Shown here piece by piece: positions 53,853 through 63,883 of a DNA stretch of 64,000 bases. A model generated the notes under the pieces. It did no database searches. It saw only the letters and a program-made list of their open reading frames with translations, and had not been told where the DNA came from. Every line of letters begins with the position of its first letter. Position 1 is the first letter of the stretch. The translations under genes were made by a program, and so were the position numbers. This stretch comes from Occultella glacieicola. GTDB lineage: Bacteria > Actinomycetota > Actinomycetes > Actinomycetales > Beutenbergiaceae. The stretch spans positions 518,752 to 582,751 of the forward strand of contig NZ_SMNA01000002.1 in assembly GCF_004353825.1 (NCBI RefSeq), read 5' to 3'.

Positions 53853-55530
53853 GGTCCCACTGTAGGTCGATCCCGGCCCAGCGTGGGCCGACGCCATGCA
53901 GCCGCGCCACCCGCCCGGGTTCGGGCCCCTCCGGGTCGGTTCCGGCACCGCGTGGCCGCTCAAGGCTGACCTCCAACCGATCCTCGGACAGGGACTCGAC
54001 CATGCCCTCGCCCCACTCGACGACCGTGACCGAGTCGTCCAGCGAGGCATCCAGGTCGAGTGCGTCGACCTCGTCGAGGGAGCCGAGCCGGTAGGCGTCC
54101 ACGTGCACCAGGTCCGGCCCGCCGACGAGGCTCGGGTGGACTCGGGCGATGATGAAGGTGGGCGAGGCGATCGGGCCGCGGACCCCGAGGCCGTCGCCGA
54201 CCCCCCGGGTGAGGGTCGTCTTGCCGGCGCCGAGGTCGCCAGTGAGGACCACCAGGTCCCCCGCACGCAGCAGACCGGCCAGGTGTCGCCCGAGCGCCTC
54301 GGTCGCCTCCTGGTCCGGCAGGTTCACAGCGAGCGCCGCGCCGCCGGTCCCCGTCGCGTCCGTGGCCTGGGCCGCGCCGAGATATTCGCGCGGGATCCGC
54401 GGACCGATCCGGGTGACGATCTCGTAGTCGATCGTGCCGACGGCGTCGGCCCAGTCGCGTACGGTCGGTTCGCCGTCGTCCCCGGCACCGAACAGCACGG
54501 CGACCTCCCCCGCCTCGAGGCGGCCGGCATCGGGGCCGAGGTCGAGGACGAACTGGTCCATGCAGACCCGGCCGGCGACGGTGTGCCGGCGGCCGGCGAC
54601 CTGGACCGGCGCGACGTTGGAGGCGTGCCGGGGGATGCCGTCGCCGTAGCCGAGCGGCACCACCCCGAGCACCGTGTCCCGGGTCGTCGTGTAGGTGTGG
54701 CCGTAGGAGACGCCCTGGCCCGCCGGGGCCGCCTTGACCAGTTCCAGGTCCGCCTCCAGTCGCATGGCCGGGCGCAGGCCGAGGTCCGCGGCGCTGCGGT
54801 GCGCGAACGGGGACAGCCCGTACCCGGCCAGGCCGGGACGGACGAGGTCGTAGTGGGTCCGGGGATGGGCGAGGGTCGCCGCCGAGTTCGCGAGGTGGCG
54901 CACCTCGAGCCGGGCCCCCGCCGCCTCCGCGCGGCCCAGGGCCTCGTCGAAGACCTCGATCTGCGCCGCCACGCTCGGGTGGTCCTCCTCGTCGGCGCGC
55001 GCCAGGTGGGACCAGACGCCGACCACGCGTACCTCGCCGCGCTGCTCCGCGTCGAGGGCGGCATGCAGCAGGTCGGTCCAGGGTTCCAGGAACGACCCGC
55101 CGCGGCCGAGCCCGGTGTCCACCTTCAGGTGCACCCGCGCGGGCCGGCCCGCGACCCGGGCCGCATCGACCACCTCGGTGAGGGCCCACCGCGCCGGCAC
55201 GGTGACGTCGATGTCGGCAGCGATCGCGGCCTCGAACGGTGCCCCCGGCGCGTAGACCCAGGCGAGCACGGGGACCTCGTGGCCGGCCGCACGAAGCGCG
55301 AACGCGCCGTCGAGCTGCGCCGTGCCGAGCCACGTGGCCCCGGCCTCGACGGCGGCCCCCGCCACCGGGAGCAGACCGTGTCCGTATCCGTCCGCCTTGA
55401 CCACGGCCATCAGCGCGGCCGACGGCGCCGCGTACGCCAGGCGGCGCAGGTTCGCCCTGATCGCGTCGAGATCGACGATGACTCGGGCCGGGTAGTAGCC
55501 CATGCCCGTGTCGGGTGCGGGCTCGCTCAT
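53845..55530 (-). CDS. alr-tsaE: Alanine racemase fused to TsaE ATPase
   Basis: A 561-residue two-domain fusion. Residues about 10-380 are alanine racemase, a PLP enzyme making D-alanine for peptidoglycan: MAVVKADGYGHGL carries the PLP lysine, and VGVWSHLARADE, YGDGIPRHASNV and the catalytic-Tyr region GRVCMDQF follow. Residues about 400-560 are TsaE, the ATPase of t6A synthesis, with P-loop VVLTGDLGAGKTTLTRG and IASPTFIIA. Fusions of this kind are known in actinobacteria. ATG 55530 is chosen; a GTG four codons upstream is possible. Sixteen bp after nnr. Confidence 0.95.
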   Translation of the reverse strand: MSEPAPDTGMGYYPARVIVDLDAIRANLRRLAYAAPSAALMAVVKADGYGHGLLPVAGAAVEAGATWLGTAQLDGAFALRAAGHEVPVLAWVYAPGAPFEAAIAADIDVTVPARWALTEVVDAARVAGRPARVHLKVDTGLGRGGSFLEPWTDLLHAALDAEQRGEVRVVGVWSHLARADEEDHPSVAAQIEVFDEALGRAEAAGARLEVRHLANSAATLAHPRTHYDLVRPGLAGYGLSPFAHRSAADLGLRPAMRLEADLELVKAAPAGQGVSYGHTYTTTRDTVLGVVPLGYGDGIPRHASNVAPVQVAGRRHTVAGRVCMDQFVLDLGPDAGRLEAGEVAVLFGAGDDGEPTVRDWADAVGTIDYEIVTRIGPRIPREYLGAAQATDATGTGGAALAVNLPDQEATEALGRHLAGLLRAGDLVVLTGDLGAGKTTLTRGVGDGLGVRGPIASPTFIIARVHPSLVGGPDLVHVDAYRLGSLDEVDALDLDASLDDSVTVVEWGEGMVESLSEDRLEVSLERPRGAGTDPEGPEPGRVARLHGVGPRWAGIDLQWDRA

Positions 55531-55546
55531 GCTGGGTTCCACCGAC

Positions 55547-57202
55547 TCAGTGTGCCAGGATTCCGCGGATGGCCTCGGGCACGGACGCGGCCACGTCCGA
55601 CGCCGTGATCGGTGCGCCGTGGGCGGCGAGGACTCCGGCGCGCCCGTGCACGAGGGCGCCCGCGGCAGCCAGCACGGCCGGCGGACCGTCGGAGCCCGCC
55701 AGCAGGGCCCCGACGATGCCGGCGAGGACGTCCCCCGATCCGGCCGTCGCGAGCCAGCCGGTGCCGTCGGCCTGGCTGTACCACGCCCCCTCGGGACCGG
55801 CGACGACGGTGACCGGCCCCTTGAGCAGCACCACGGCCCCGGTGAGCTCCGCCGCCCGCTGCGCCCACCGGCCCGGGTCCGCCTCGATCGCGGCTCGCTC
55901 GACCGGTTCGCCGCGGCCATCCAGCAGGCGCGCGAGCTCGCCGGCGTGCGGGGTGAGGACCACGCGCCGGCGGGCCAGGGCGGTGGGGTCGGCAGGCAAC
56001 CAGTCCAGTCCGCCGGCATCCACGACCAGGGCCACGCCGGGGTCCGCGATCGCCTGGGCGGCCGCCTCCGGAACGGGTTCCCCGGCGGCGATCCCGGATC
56101 CCATCACCATGGCCTGCACCCGGCCGGGGGCGGTGACGACCTCGGGGTGCCGGGCCAGCACCATCCGGGCCGCGCCCGCGGGACCGAGGTAGCGGACCAT
56201 CCCGCAGCCGGTCCGTAGGGCGCCGCTGCTGGAGAGGACCGCCGCCCCCGGATAGGCGTCCGAGCCCGCGACCAGCCCGAGCACCCCGCGCGTGTACTTG
56301 TGGTCCGCGGGACCGGGAACGGGCCACAGGTCGGCCACGTCCGCGTCGAGCAGGCGGCGCACCACGGCGGGCCGCGCCGCGACGGCCTCGGCCAGACCGA
56401 GGTCGACGACCTGCACGTCGCCGGCCTCGGCAGCGGCGGGCGGCAGCAGAAGGGCCGGCTTGAGCCCGATCATCGTGACCGTGATGTCGGCCCGGAGCAC
56501 CTCGCCCGGCACCGCGCCGCCGTCGGCCTCGAGCCCGCTGGGCAGGTCGACGGCCACGACCAGCGGGGCCACGGCGGACCGTTCCCGGCGCTCGTTCAGA
56601 GCCCTCGCGACCTCACCCGACACCCCGCGCAGGCCGCCGGTGAGGCCGATACCCGCGATGGCGTCGACCCAGATCTCCGCCGCCTCGGCCGCGGCGAGCA
56701 CGGGAGCCAACTCGGCCCTGTCGGCCCTGTCGGCACTCTCGCCCCTGTCGGCACTGTCAACGCCTTGGGCACTGTCGGCGCTCTCGGCACTTTCGGCACT
56801 GTGGCCGCTGCTCGCCTCGGCATCGGCTCGTCCGGCCGCCCGGTCCGGCGTCGGGGCCGGTGGCGGTGGCGGTGGCGGAGTGGTGGTCGGTAGGAGTCGG
56901 ACCCCGGCTCGTCGCGCGGCGGCGAGTCCCTCGGGATGTACCCGCTCGCGCAGCAGCGCGGCGGTGACCAGCAGGCCCCGGCGGGCGAGGTACGCGGCCG
57001 CGAACAGCCCGTCGCCGCCGTTGTTCCCACCGCCGACCAGGACCAGGGCGCGGGCGCCCACGAGAGCGAGCCCCCGCCGTCGGGCCTCGGCCACGGCCGC
57101 GGACGCGACCGCGTAGGCGGCCCGCTCCATCAACGGCTCGCCGGCCGCGAGCGCCGGCGCCTCAACGGCCCGGATCGACTCGGCCCGATACGCGAGTCTC
57201 AT
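55547..57202 (-). CDS. nnr: Bifunctional NAD(P)H-hydrate epimerase/dehydratase
   Basis: A 551-residue repair enzyme for damaged NADH and NADPH. The N-terminal NnrE epimerase (about 1-240) has the GGGNNGGDGL loop, DAIAGIGL and VDLPSGL. The C-terminal NnrD dehydratase (about 280-551) has the ADP-dependent kinase-like fold with WLATAGSGDVLAGIVGAL. Inside NnrE, between residues about 115 and 165, a Pro run and an Ala/Ser/Asp/Glu-rich repeat segment are inserted, encoded by degenerate tandem repeats. Both active sites are outside it. ATG 57202 lies 7 bp after acpS. Confidence 0.94.
   Translation of the reverse strand: MRLAYRAESIRAVEAPALAAGEPLMERAAYAVASAAVAEARRRGLALVGARALVLVGGGNNGGDGLFAAAYLARRGLLVTAALLRERVHPEGLAAARRAGVRLLPTTTPPPPPPPAPTPDRAAGRADAEASSGHSAESAESADSAQGVDSADRGESADRADRAELAPVLAAAEAAEIWVDAIAGIGLTGGLRGVSGEVARALNERRERSAVAPLVVAVDLPSGLEADGGAVPGEVLRADITVTMIGLKPALLLPPAAAEAGDVQVVDLGLAEAVAARPAVVRRLLDADVADLWPVPGPADHKYTRGVLGLVAGSDAYPGAAVLSSSGALRTGCGMVRYLGPAGAARMVLARHPEVVTAPGRVQAMVMGSGIAAGEPVPEAAAQAIADPGVALVVDAGGLDWLPADPTALARRRVVLTPHAGELARLLDGRGEPVERAAIEADPGRWAQRAAELTGAVVLLKGPVTVVAGPEGAWYSQADGTGWLATAGSGDVLAGIVGALLAGSDGPPAVLAAAGALVHGRAGVLAAHGAPITASDVAASVPEAIRGILAH
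56711..56880 (-). repeat. Degenerate tandem repeats inside nnr
   Basis: Short units like CTGTCGGCA (9 to 12 bp) recur across 56711-56810, and a GGTGGC-type run (about 56858-56880) encodes a seven-proline stretch. All units keep the frame. Confidence 0.75.
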
Positions 57203-57209
57203 CGCCGGG

Positions 57210-57560
57210 TCACCGTTCGGCGACGGCGACCGCGGAGGCGATGCCGGCATCGTGGGAGATCGACAGGTGCCAGGACGTGATACCGAGGCGCTCGGCGACG
57301 GCGGCCACCGACCCGGTCAGGTCGACGACCGGTGCGCCACCGATGACGCGGTGCACGGTGGCGTCCTGCCAGCTCATGCCACCGGGTGCGCCGAGCGCCT
57401 TCGCGATGGCCTCCTTCGCGGCGAACCGGGCGGCGAGCGAGGCCGGCGGGAGTTCCCGTTCGGCCGGGGTGAACAGACGCTCCCGCAGTCTCGGGGTCCG
57501 CTCCAGCGTCGCGAGGAAGCGGGCGACATCCACGACGTCGATGCCCACTCCGACGATCAC
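57210..57560 (-). CDS. acpS: Holo-acyl-carrier-protein synthase
   Basis: Transfers 4'-phosphopantetheine from CoA to acyl carrier protein for fatty acid synthesis. 116 residues, typical length. The Mg-binding Asp is in [13 protein letters not shown] and Glu in [31 protein letters not shown] closes the protein. GTG 57560 follows the glmS stop by 10 bp, with GGAGTAGGGA upstream. In a run glmS-acpS-nnr-alr/tsaE. Confidence 0.96.
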   Translation of the reverse strand: MIVGVGIDVVDVARFLATLERTPRLRERLFTPAERELPPASLAARFAAKEAIAKALGAPGGMSWQDATVHRVIGGAPVVDLTGSVAAVAERLGITSWHLSISHDAGIASAVAVAER

Positions 57561-57570
57561 CGCGAGATCC

Positions 57571-59430
57571 CTACTCCACCGTGACGGACTTGGCGAGGTT
57601 GCGCGGCTGGTCCACATCCAGGCCCTTCGCGGTGGCGAGCGCCGCCGCGAAGATCTGCAGTGGCACCACCGAGACGAGCGGCGCGAGCAAGGTCGGGGTC
57701 TGCGGGATCCGGAAGACCTCGTCGGCGAACGGGACGACGGCCTCGTCCCCCTCCTCGGCGATCACCAGGGTGTGCGCGCCGCGGGCCCGGATCTCCTGGA
57801 TGTTGGAGATGACCTTGGCGTGCAGGGCGTCCCGCCCGCGCGGGGACGGCACGATCACGAACACCGGCTGCCCCTGCTCGATCAGCGCGATCGGGCCGTG
57901 CTTGAGTTCCCCTGCGGCGAAACCCTCGGCGTGGATGTACGCGAGCTCCTTGAGCTTGAGGGCACCCTCGAGGGCGACCGGGAAGCCGACGTGCCGGCCG
58001 AGGAAGAGCACGGTCGGCTCGTCCTTCATGGCCCGGGCGACGGCGCGGACCTGCTCCTCGTTGTCCACGACCCGCTGGATCTTCTCCGGCATCGCGCGCA
58101 GCTGGGCGAGGTCCTCGGTGATCTCGTCCGCGAACTTGTTGCCGCGCAGTTGCGCGAGGTAGAGACCGAGTAGGTAGCAGGCGGTGATCTGAGCGAGGAA
58201 CGCCTTGGTGGAGGCGACCGCGATCTCCGGACCGGCGTGCGTGTACAGCACCGCGTCCGACTCCCGCGCGATCGTGGACCCGTGGGTGTTCACGATCGCG
58301 AGCACCTTGGCGCCCTGCTCACGGGCATGCCGCACGGCCATGATCGTGTCCATCGTCTCCCCGGACTGGGAGACGGCGACCACGAGGGTCTTCTCGCTGA
58401 CGACCGGGTCCCGGTACCGGAACTCGTGCGCGAGTTCCACCTCGACGGGGACCCGGCACCAGTGCTCGATGGCGTACTTAGCCACGTGCCCCGCGTAGGC
58501 GGCGGTGCCGCACGCGATCACGACGATCTTGTCGACGGTGCGCAGGACGGACTCCTTGATGCGCATCTCGTCGAGCTGGAGCCTGCCGTCGGTGCCGGCG
58601 CGGCCGAGGAGCGTATCGGCGACGGCCTGGGGCTGGTCGTGGATCTCCTTGTCCATGAACGTCGCGAAACCGCCCTTGACGGCCGCCTCCGCGTCCCAGT
58701 CCACCGTGTACCTGCGCGGCTCGACACTGGTGCCGTCGGCATCGATCACCCGGATCTGATCCGCGGTGATCGTGACGATCTGGTCCTGGCCCATCTCCAT
58801 CGCCTCGCGGGTGGAGGAGATGAACGCCGAGACATCGCTGCCCAGGAAGTTCTCACCCTCGCCGACGCCGATCACGAGCGGCGAGTTGCGACGGGCCCCC
58901 ACCACGGTGTCGGGCTCGTCGACGTGCGTGGCCAACAGGGTGAACGCACCCTCGAGGCGGCCGACGGTCAGCCGCATCGCCTCGGTCAGGTTCTGGGCAT
59001 CGTCGTAGGCGCGCGCCAGGAGGTGCGCGACCACCTCGGTGTCCGTCTCGGACAGGAACTGGACGCCGGTCTCGACGAGCTCCTCCTTGAGCTGGGCGAA
59101 GTTCTCGATGATCCCGTTGTGGATGAGCGCCAGCCGGCCGCCGGCGGCCAGGTGCGGGTGGGCGTTCACGTCGGTCGGCCCACCGTGGGTGGCCCAGCGC
59201 GTGTGCCCGATGGCGGCGGTCCCGGCAGGCAGCTGGCGTCGCTCGAGCTCGTCGAGCAGGTTCACGAGCTTTCCGGCCTTCTTCGCCGAGACCATGCCCT
59301 CAGGGGTGGTCACCGCGACGCCCGCCGAGTCGTACCCCCGGTACTCCAGGCGGCGCAGCCCCTCGACGACCACTTCGAGCGGCCGCTGACCGGGCGCGGC
59401 AGGGCCCACATATCCGACGATTCCACACAT
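57571..59430 (-). CDS. glmS: Glucosamine-6-phosphate synthase
   Basis: Makes glucosamine-6-P from fructose-6-P and glutamine, the entry to UDP-GlcNAc for the cell wall. 619 residues, full length. Nucleophile Cys2 in CGIVGYVG, glutaminase residues [13 protein letters not shown], and two SIS domains with [18 protein letters not shown] and a C-terminal AKSVTVE. ATG 59430 is preceded by TACGCT (59438-59443) with 7 nt between, indicating a leaderless transcript. Divergent from coaA across 78 bp. Confidence 0.98.
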   Translation of the reverse strand: MCGIVGYVGPAAPGQRPLEVVVEGLRRLEYRGYDSAGVAVTTPEGMVSAKKAGKLVNLLDELERRQLPAGTAAIGHTRWATHGGPTDVNAHPHLAAGGRLALIHNGIIENFAQLKEELVETGVQFLSETDTEVVAHLLARAYDDAQNLTEAMRLTVGRLEGAFTLLATHVDEPDTVVGARRNSPLVIGVGEGENFLGSDVSAFISSTREAMEMGQDQIVTITADQIRVIDADGTSVEPRRYTVDWDAEAAVKGGFATFMDKEIHDQPQAVADTLLGRAGTDGRLQLDEMRIKESVLRTVDKIVVIACGTAAYAGHVAKYAIEHWCRVPVEVELAHEFRYRDPVVSEKTLVVAVSQSGETMDTIMAVRHAREQGAKVLAIVNTHGSTIARESDAVLYTHAGPEIAVASTKAFLAQITACYLLGLYLAQLRGNKFADEITEDLAQLRAMPEKIQRVVDNEEQVRAVARAMKDEPTVLFLGRHVGFPVALEGALKLKELAYIHAEGFAAGELKHGPIALIEQGQPVFVIVPSPRGRDALHAKVISNIQEIRARGAHTLVIAEEGDEAVVPFADEVFRIPQTPTLLAPLVSVVPLQIFAAALATAKGLDVDQPRNLAKSVTVE

Positions 59431-59508
59431 GGGGCCCAGCGTATCCGTCGCCGCGGGTGATTCCGTGTTCGCGCGCGTGCGGCGTGGATCACGTCGGAGT
59501 GGGAGAGT

Positions 59509-60492
59509 ATGGGCGTGGTCCTTCCCGACGTCACCCGGTTCCAGCCGTTGCCCAGCGACTCCGGTTCTCCGTTCGTGGAGTTCGACCGGGCCGCCTGGAG
59601 CCGGCTGTCGGCATCGACGCCGCTGCCTCTGACGGCAGCGGACATCGAGAACCTGCGCGGCCTCGGCGACCCGATCGACCTCGCCGAGGTGGACACCGGC
59701 TACCGCCCGCTCTCGAGACTCCTCACGCTGTACGTGGCGGCCTCGCAACGGTTGCGCGCGACCACCTCCACGTTCTTAGGCGAGCCGGCGCACCGCACCC
59801 CGTTCGTGATCGGGGTGGCCGGGTCCGTGGCCGTCGGGAAGTCCACCGCGGCCCGGGTGCTGCGGGAGATGCTGCGCCGGTGGCCGGAGACACCGCGGGT
59901 GGAGCTCGTCACCACGGACGGGTTCCTGTACCCCAATGCCGAGTTGGAGCGTCGGGGCCTGCTGGAGCGCAAGGGTTTCCCGGAGTCCTACGACCGTCGG
60001 GCGCTGCTGGACTTCCTGATCGAGGTCAAGGCCGGGACCGAACAGGTCACCGCGCCCGTCTACGACCACGTGCGCTACGACATCGTGCCGGACCGCCGCG
60101 TGGTGGTCCGCAGTCCGGAGGTGCTGATCGTCGAGGGTCTGAACGTGCTCGCCCCGGCCCGGGTCAGCGCGAGCGGTGAGCCGTCGCTGGCGGTCAGCGA
60201 CTTCTTCGACTTCTCGATCTACATCGACGCCGCCACCGAGCACATCCGTCGGTGGTACGTGGAGCGCTTCCTGGACCTGCGGCAGACGTCATTCTCGAAT
60301 CCGGACTCCTACTTCCACCGGTACGCCGACCTCGACGACGTGCACGCACGCCGCCGTGCCGGGCAGATCTGGGAGAGCATCAACGGTCCGAACCTCGTCG
60401 AGAACGTCCTGCCCACCCGCGGCCGGGCCACCCTGGTGCTGAGCAAGGACGCCGATCACCGGCTCAGCCGGTTCCGGCTCCGGAAGATCTGA
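59509..60492 (+). CDS. coaA: Type I pantothenate kinase
   Basis: First step of CoA synthesis. 327 residues. P-loop [21 protein letters not shown], and the [16 protein letters not shown] and IVEGLNVL segments match bacterial CoaA. GGGAGA precedes ATG 59509; a GTG two codons later is an alternative. Divergent from glmS and only 3 bp before the esterase gene. With acpS and nnr nearby, this stretch groups several coenzyme-linked genes. Confidence 0.97.
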   Translation: MGVVLPDVTRFQPLPSDSGSPFVEFDRAAWSRLSASTPLPLTAADIENLRGLGDPIDLAEVDTGYRPLSRLLTLYVAASQRLRATTSTFLGEPAHRTPFVIGVAGSVAVGKSTAARVLREMLRRWPETPRVELVTTDGFLYPNAELERRGLLERKGFPESYDRRALLDFLIEVKAGTEQVTAPVYDHVRYDIVPDRRVVVRSPEVLIVEGLNVLAPARVSASGEPSLAVSDFFDFSIYIDAATEHIRRWYVERFLDLRQTSFSNPDSYFHRYADLDDVHARRRAGQIWESINGPNLVENVLPTRGRATLVLSKDADHRLSRFRLRKI

Positions 60493-60495
60493 CCC

Positions 60496-62049
60496 ATGGT
60501 CGTCCCCCTCGACGCCGGCGTGGACCCGGTGGTGGCCACGCGGTCCGGCCGGGTGCGGGGCGTCCGGCGGCCCGGTTCGTTCGCGTTCCGCGGAATCCCC
60601 TACGCGGCGGCCCCGGTCGGCCCGTTGCGGTTCGGCCGGCCGGCCCCGCACCCGGGCTGGTCCGGTGTCCGTGATGCCACCCGCAACGGCCCGACCCCGA
60701 GTCTGGGGCCCACCACGGACACCTACTCGATCCCGGAGCCGGTGGTGCCGGGCGAGCAGATCCTGAACCTGAACGTCTTCACCCCGACGCTCGACGGCGG
60801 CGCCCGGCTACCGGTCTACGTCTGGATCCATGGTGGTGGGTTCGTCGGCGGCTCTCCGGGTGGGCCCTGGTTCGACGGCGCCGCCTTCAACGCCGACGGT
60901 GTGGTCACCGTGGCGATCACGTACCGGCTGGGGTTCGAGGGGTACGGGCACGTCCCGGGAGCTCAGGAGAACCGGGCCCTGCGGGACTGCATCAGCGCCC
61001 TGGAGTGGGTCCAGGAGAACATCGCGGCGTTCGGCGGCGACCCCGGCCGGGTCACCCTCGGTGGCCAGAGCGCCGGCGGCGGCGCCGCTCTCGCCCTTCT
61101 GGCCGCGCCCGCAGCCCAGGACCTGTTCGGGGCCGCGATCGTGCACTCGGCACCGCTGCCGGACATCCGGATCGCCGACGCGGTCGGTCAGAGCGCCGTG
61201 ATGGCCCGACTCTGCGGGGTGGAGAACACCTGGGACTCCTGGCGCGAGGTGCCACGGGAGCAGATCGTCGCCGCCGAGCGCAGCCTCGACCGCGCGGATC
61301 TGTGGTCGGCGGTCCGGGACCTGCACCGGATCCTGGGTACGTCGGCACCGCTGACCGCGTTCGGTCCGGTGATCGACGACGACCTGGTCCCGGTGGAACC
61401 ACTGGCCGCGTTCTCCGCCGGGACCGGCGCTGCCAAGCCGGTGCTGATCGGCGCCACCAGCCACGAGTTCAACGGGGTGACCGCGCATGTGGATCGCTTC
61501 CTGGCCCAGGGGTTCGCCGGTGCCATCCTGGTGGGTCTCGGGGTGCCTGCGGTGCTGGCCCGCGCCTACCCGCGCGCCTATCCCGACTTCTCCCCAGCCG
61601 AACTGCTCGGTCAGGCCGTCACGAACCGGGTATTCCGTATTCCGACCGTTCGGGTCGCGCTCGCCCGGACCGCGACGTCCGGGGCGACGCCACCGGTCCC
61701 CGGGGCCGCGGCCCGCCCGGGAGCCGGCCCGATGGCCCCGACCTGGCTCTGGGACTTCCGCTGGCGTTCGGCCGCGACCGGACGCTCGCCGCACTGCCTC
61801 GATCTGCCCTTCGCATGGCACGTCCTCGACGCCGAGCGGGTGACCCGCATTGCGGGGACAGACCCACCACTCCCGCTCGCCGACCACATGCATGGCGAGA
61901 TCGTCCGGTTCATCACCGAGGGCACGGTCGGCTGGGAGCCGTTCCGACCCGAGGCGCCGGTCGCCCACGTCTTCGACGAGGAGTCGGTGACCGGCCGGGA
62001 CCCATTTCGCTTCGAACGGTTGGCGCTTCAGGCCGTCGATGACGACTGA
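60496..62049 (+). CDS. Type-B carboxylesterase
   Basis: A 517-residue alpha/beta hydrolase. The nucleophile Ser is in GGQSAGGGAAL, the oxyanion hole in WIHGGGFVGG; the acid lies downstream and the catalytic His in SPHCLDLPFAWHVLD. NPFG-type AFRGIPYAAAPVGPLRF opens the fold as usual. No signal peptide, so a cytoplasmic enzyme acting on carboxyl esters; the substrate is unknown. It starts 3 bp after coaA and is likely co-transcribed. Converges with dedA. Confidence 0.93.
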   Translation: MVVPLDAGVDPVVATRSGRVRGVRRPGSFAFRGIPYAAAPVGPLRFGRPAPHPGWSGVRDATRNGPTPSLGPTTDTYSIPEPVVPGEQILNLNVFTPTLDGGARLPVYVWIHGGGFVGGSPGGPWFDGAAFNADGVVTVAITYRLGFEGYGHVPGAQENRALRDCISALEWVQENIAAFGGDPGRVTLGGQSAGGGAALALLAAPAAQDLFGAAIVHSAPLPDIRIADAVGQSAVMARLCGVENTWDSWREVPREQIVAAERSLDRADLWSAVRDLHRILGTSAPLTAFGPVIDDDLVPVEPLAAFSAGTGAAKPVLIGATSHEFNGVTAHVDRFLAQGFAGAILVGLGVPAVLARAYPRAYPDFSPAELLGQAVTNRVFRIPTVRVALARTATSGATPPVPGAAARPGAGPMAPTWLWDFRWRSAATGRSPHCLDLPFAWHVLDAERVTRIAGTDPPLPLADHMHGEIVRFITEGTVGWEPFRPEAPVAHVFDEESVTGRDPFRFERLALQAVDDD

Positions 62050-62062
62050 TGGCGCCGGCCGG

Positions 62063-62752
62063 TCACGGCGTGCGCTCGAGCACTCCCGGACCCGGCGCTG
62101 GCTCCGGGTCGTCGTCACCGTCCGCGCCGGCGCTTGCACTCGGTCCGGGCCCGTGCGGGTCCAGGCCGGCGCGGCGGAAGAACCGCCGCATCACGAGGTC
62201 GATGATCGTGCCCATGACGACCCCGACCAGGACCCCGACCAGCACCGCGATGATCGGGTGGTCGTGCAGCACGGCGCCCGCACCCACTCCGAGCAGCACG
62301 GAGTAGAGGGACCAGGTCACCGCGGCCAGTGCCGCGAAGCCGACGAACCGGCGGAACCCGAACCCGACCGCTCCGGCAGTCATGTTGACCGCGACCCTCC
62401 CGATCGGGATGTATCGCGCCGAGAGGATGAAGGCCCCGCCCCGTCGTTGGAGCGCGCTCTCCGCCCAGGCCAGGGCCCGCGCTCCACGCTTGGTCCGGAA
62501 CAGCCGCAGCCGCCGGATGGGTACCCGGGTGCCGATGAGGTAGGCGATCACGTCACCGCAGAACGCCCCGAGGGCGGCCACCGGCAGGATCAGCCACAGA
62601 CTCGGGGCGAGCCCGGCGACGGAGAGGCTCGCCAGGGCGATGACGACCGACTCGCTGGGTACCGGGGGGAAGAAGCCGTCGATGGTGCAGAACAGGAACA
62701 GGGCGAGCAGGACCCAGTGCGACGCCGCCATCGCCAGGATCGTCTCGACCAT
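62063..62752 (-). CDS. DedA-family membrane protein
   Basis: A 229-residue protein with about five helices. FCTIDGFFPPVPSESVVIAL carries the conserved Glu of the family, GDVIAYLIGTRV and the FILSARYIPIGRVAVNMTAG (F/Y-x-R-x-x-P-x-x-R) motif follow. DedA proteins act as undecaprenyl-phosphate or phospholipid transporters and need acidic and arginine residues seen here. ATG 62752 has GGAGGAACTG upstream. The C-terminal tail is Asp/Pro/Gly-rich. Confidence 0.92.
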   Translation of the reverse strand: MVETILAMAASHWVLLALFLFCTIDGFFPPVPSESVVIALASLSVAGLAPSLWLILPVAALGAFCGDVIAYLIGTRVPIRRLRLFRTKRGARALAWAESALQRRGGAFILSARYIPIGRVAVNMTAGAVGFGFRRFVGFAALAAVTWSLYSVLLGVGAGAVLHDHPIIAVLVGVLVGVVMGTIIDLVMRRFFRRAGLDPHGPGPSASAGADGDDDPEPAPGPGVLERTP

Positions 62753-63053
62753 CAGTTCCTCCGTCTTCCACCAGCAGTCAGGGGCACCCGTTCGTGACGT
62801 GCCCTCGCCACCAACGCTAAGCGAGCAGGGCCCCGAACCGGAATGGGTGACCACCCTGATCCTGCCCGGAACCTGCGACAACCGACTCCCCCGGTCGTGT
62901 GATTCCTGGGTCACAGGCTCATCCCACGGAAGGATGGACGCCCGGGACCGGGTCAGCTGATCCGACGGGTCTCGCAGAACGTCAAGGATAAGCCGTCGGG
63001 CAGACCACTCCGCAATGCGAATACGCGCAACCGGCGGCCGGCCGGCCGCCGAC
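62753..63053. other. Non-coding region between dedA and the GNAT gene
   Basis: About 300 bp with no convincing gene. Near dedA, a possible leader hairpin GGGCAC...GTGCCC (reverse strand, around 62788-62812) and TTAGCGT as a -10 candidate are seen. At 63033-63050 an 18-bp perfect palindrome of GGCGGCC-type bases starts 4 nt after the GNAT stop and may end its transcript. Confidence 0.55.
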
Positions 63054-63533
63054 TCACCCCGATGGTCGCTCAAGCCGCCAGGCCATCCTGAGGTCCGGTG
63101 CCCGTTCCTCGTTCCCGGCACCATCGGTCCGCTGGACCTCCACCAGACCGTGCGCCGCGTAGAAGCGTAGCGCGGCCGTGTTCGTGACGAACGCCCATAG
63201 ATCGAAACCCTCCGGGCACACCTGCTTGACCTTCGCGAGCAGGGCGCTGCCGACGCCGGAGCCCTGAACACGCGGATCCACGTAGAGCCCTTCGAGATGG
63301 TCAGCCGAGACCCACGCAAATCCCTGCAGTCGGCCGTCCCGGCCGAAACAACCGAGCACGAGGTCCTCGGACAGATCCCAGGACCGGACCCACGCCCGAA
63401 CCTCACGATCCGAGTGGACGCTCGGCGGAAACGCCGCACCGGCCGCATGGCGTGCGTCCAGGTAGACCTCGGCGGCCGCCGGCAGCTCCGCACGGCGCAT
63501 CGCCCGAATCGTCACTCCGGTCCCCAAGCTCAT
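63054..63533 (-). CDS. GNAT family N-acetyltransferase
   Basis: A 159-residue acetyltransferase. VTIRAMRRAELPAAAEVY starts the fold; the acetyl-CoA motif is LEGLYVDPRVQGSGVGSALL, followed by FYAAHGLVEVQR. The substrate is unknown. ATG 63533 has GGAGG at 8-nt spacing; the longer open frame upstream crosses into the rRNA terminator and 5S region and is not coding. It lies downstream of the rRNA operon on the same strand but after its terminator. Confidence 0.88.
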   Translation of the reverse strand: MSLGTGVTIRAMRRAELPAAAEVYLDARHAAGAAFPPSVHSDREVRAWVRSWDLSEDLVLGCFGRDGRLQGFAWVSADHLEGLYVDPRVQGSGVGSALLAKVKQVCPEGFDLWAFVTNTAALRFYAAHGLVEVQRTDGAGNEERAPDLRMAWRLERPSG

Positions 63534-63637
63534 GAGGCAAGCCTCCACCACCCGCGCCCCGCAAGGCACGGTGATTCCACGGTCACCGGGCCACCGGGTC
63601 ACCGCGACGCCGGCGGTAACGAACGCGCCGAGAATGC

Positions 63638-63672
63638 GACAAGGGCCACCCCGGTGTGGGGTGGCCCTTGTC
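63638..63672 (-). terminator. rRNA operon terminator
   Basis: A perfect 15-bp stem (63638-63652 with 63658-63672) and 5-nt loop stand just after the 5S rRNA 3' end on the reverse strand. No T run follows. Confidence 0.85.
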
Positions 63673-63682
63673 TGAAGTGTTG

Positions 63683-63799
63683 TCCGGCGGCGTCCTACTC
63701 TCCCACGTAGTCTCCCACGCAGTACCATCGGCGCAGAGGGGCTTAGCTTCCGGGTTCGGAATGGGTCCGGGCGTTTCCCCCTCGCTATGACCGCCGTAA
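63683..63799 (-). rRNA. rrf: 5S ribosomal RNA
   Basis: About 117 nt. The reverse strand begins TTACGGCGGTCATAGC, contains CCCATTCCGAACCCGGAAG and CGCCGATGGTACTGC, and ends GTAGGACGCCGCCGGA, which pairs with the 5' end. These are universal 5S features in actinobacterial form. Exact ends are estimated to within a few nucleotides. Confidence 0.97.
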
Positions 63800-63883
63800 C
63801 TCTATGGAGATGTTTCGGGTTTGGTGCCCGTATCTCGGGAACCGCACAGTGGACGCGTAGCACACAGTTTTGACTTTTTGTTG

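Noticed and set aside
63533..63863. An N-terminal extension of the GNAT gene into the 5S rRNA
   Set aside because: It would translate through the rRNA terminator and 5S gene; homology starts after ATG 63533, which has a good ribosome site.
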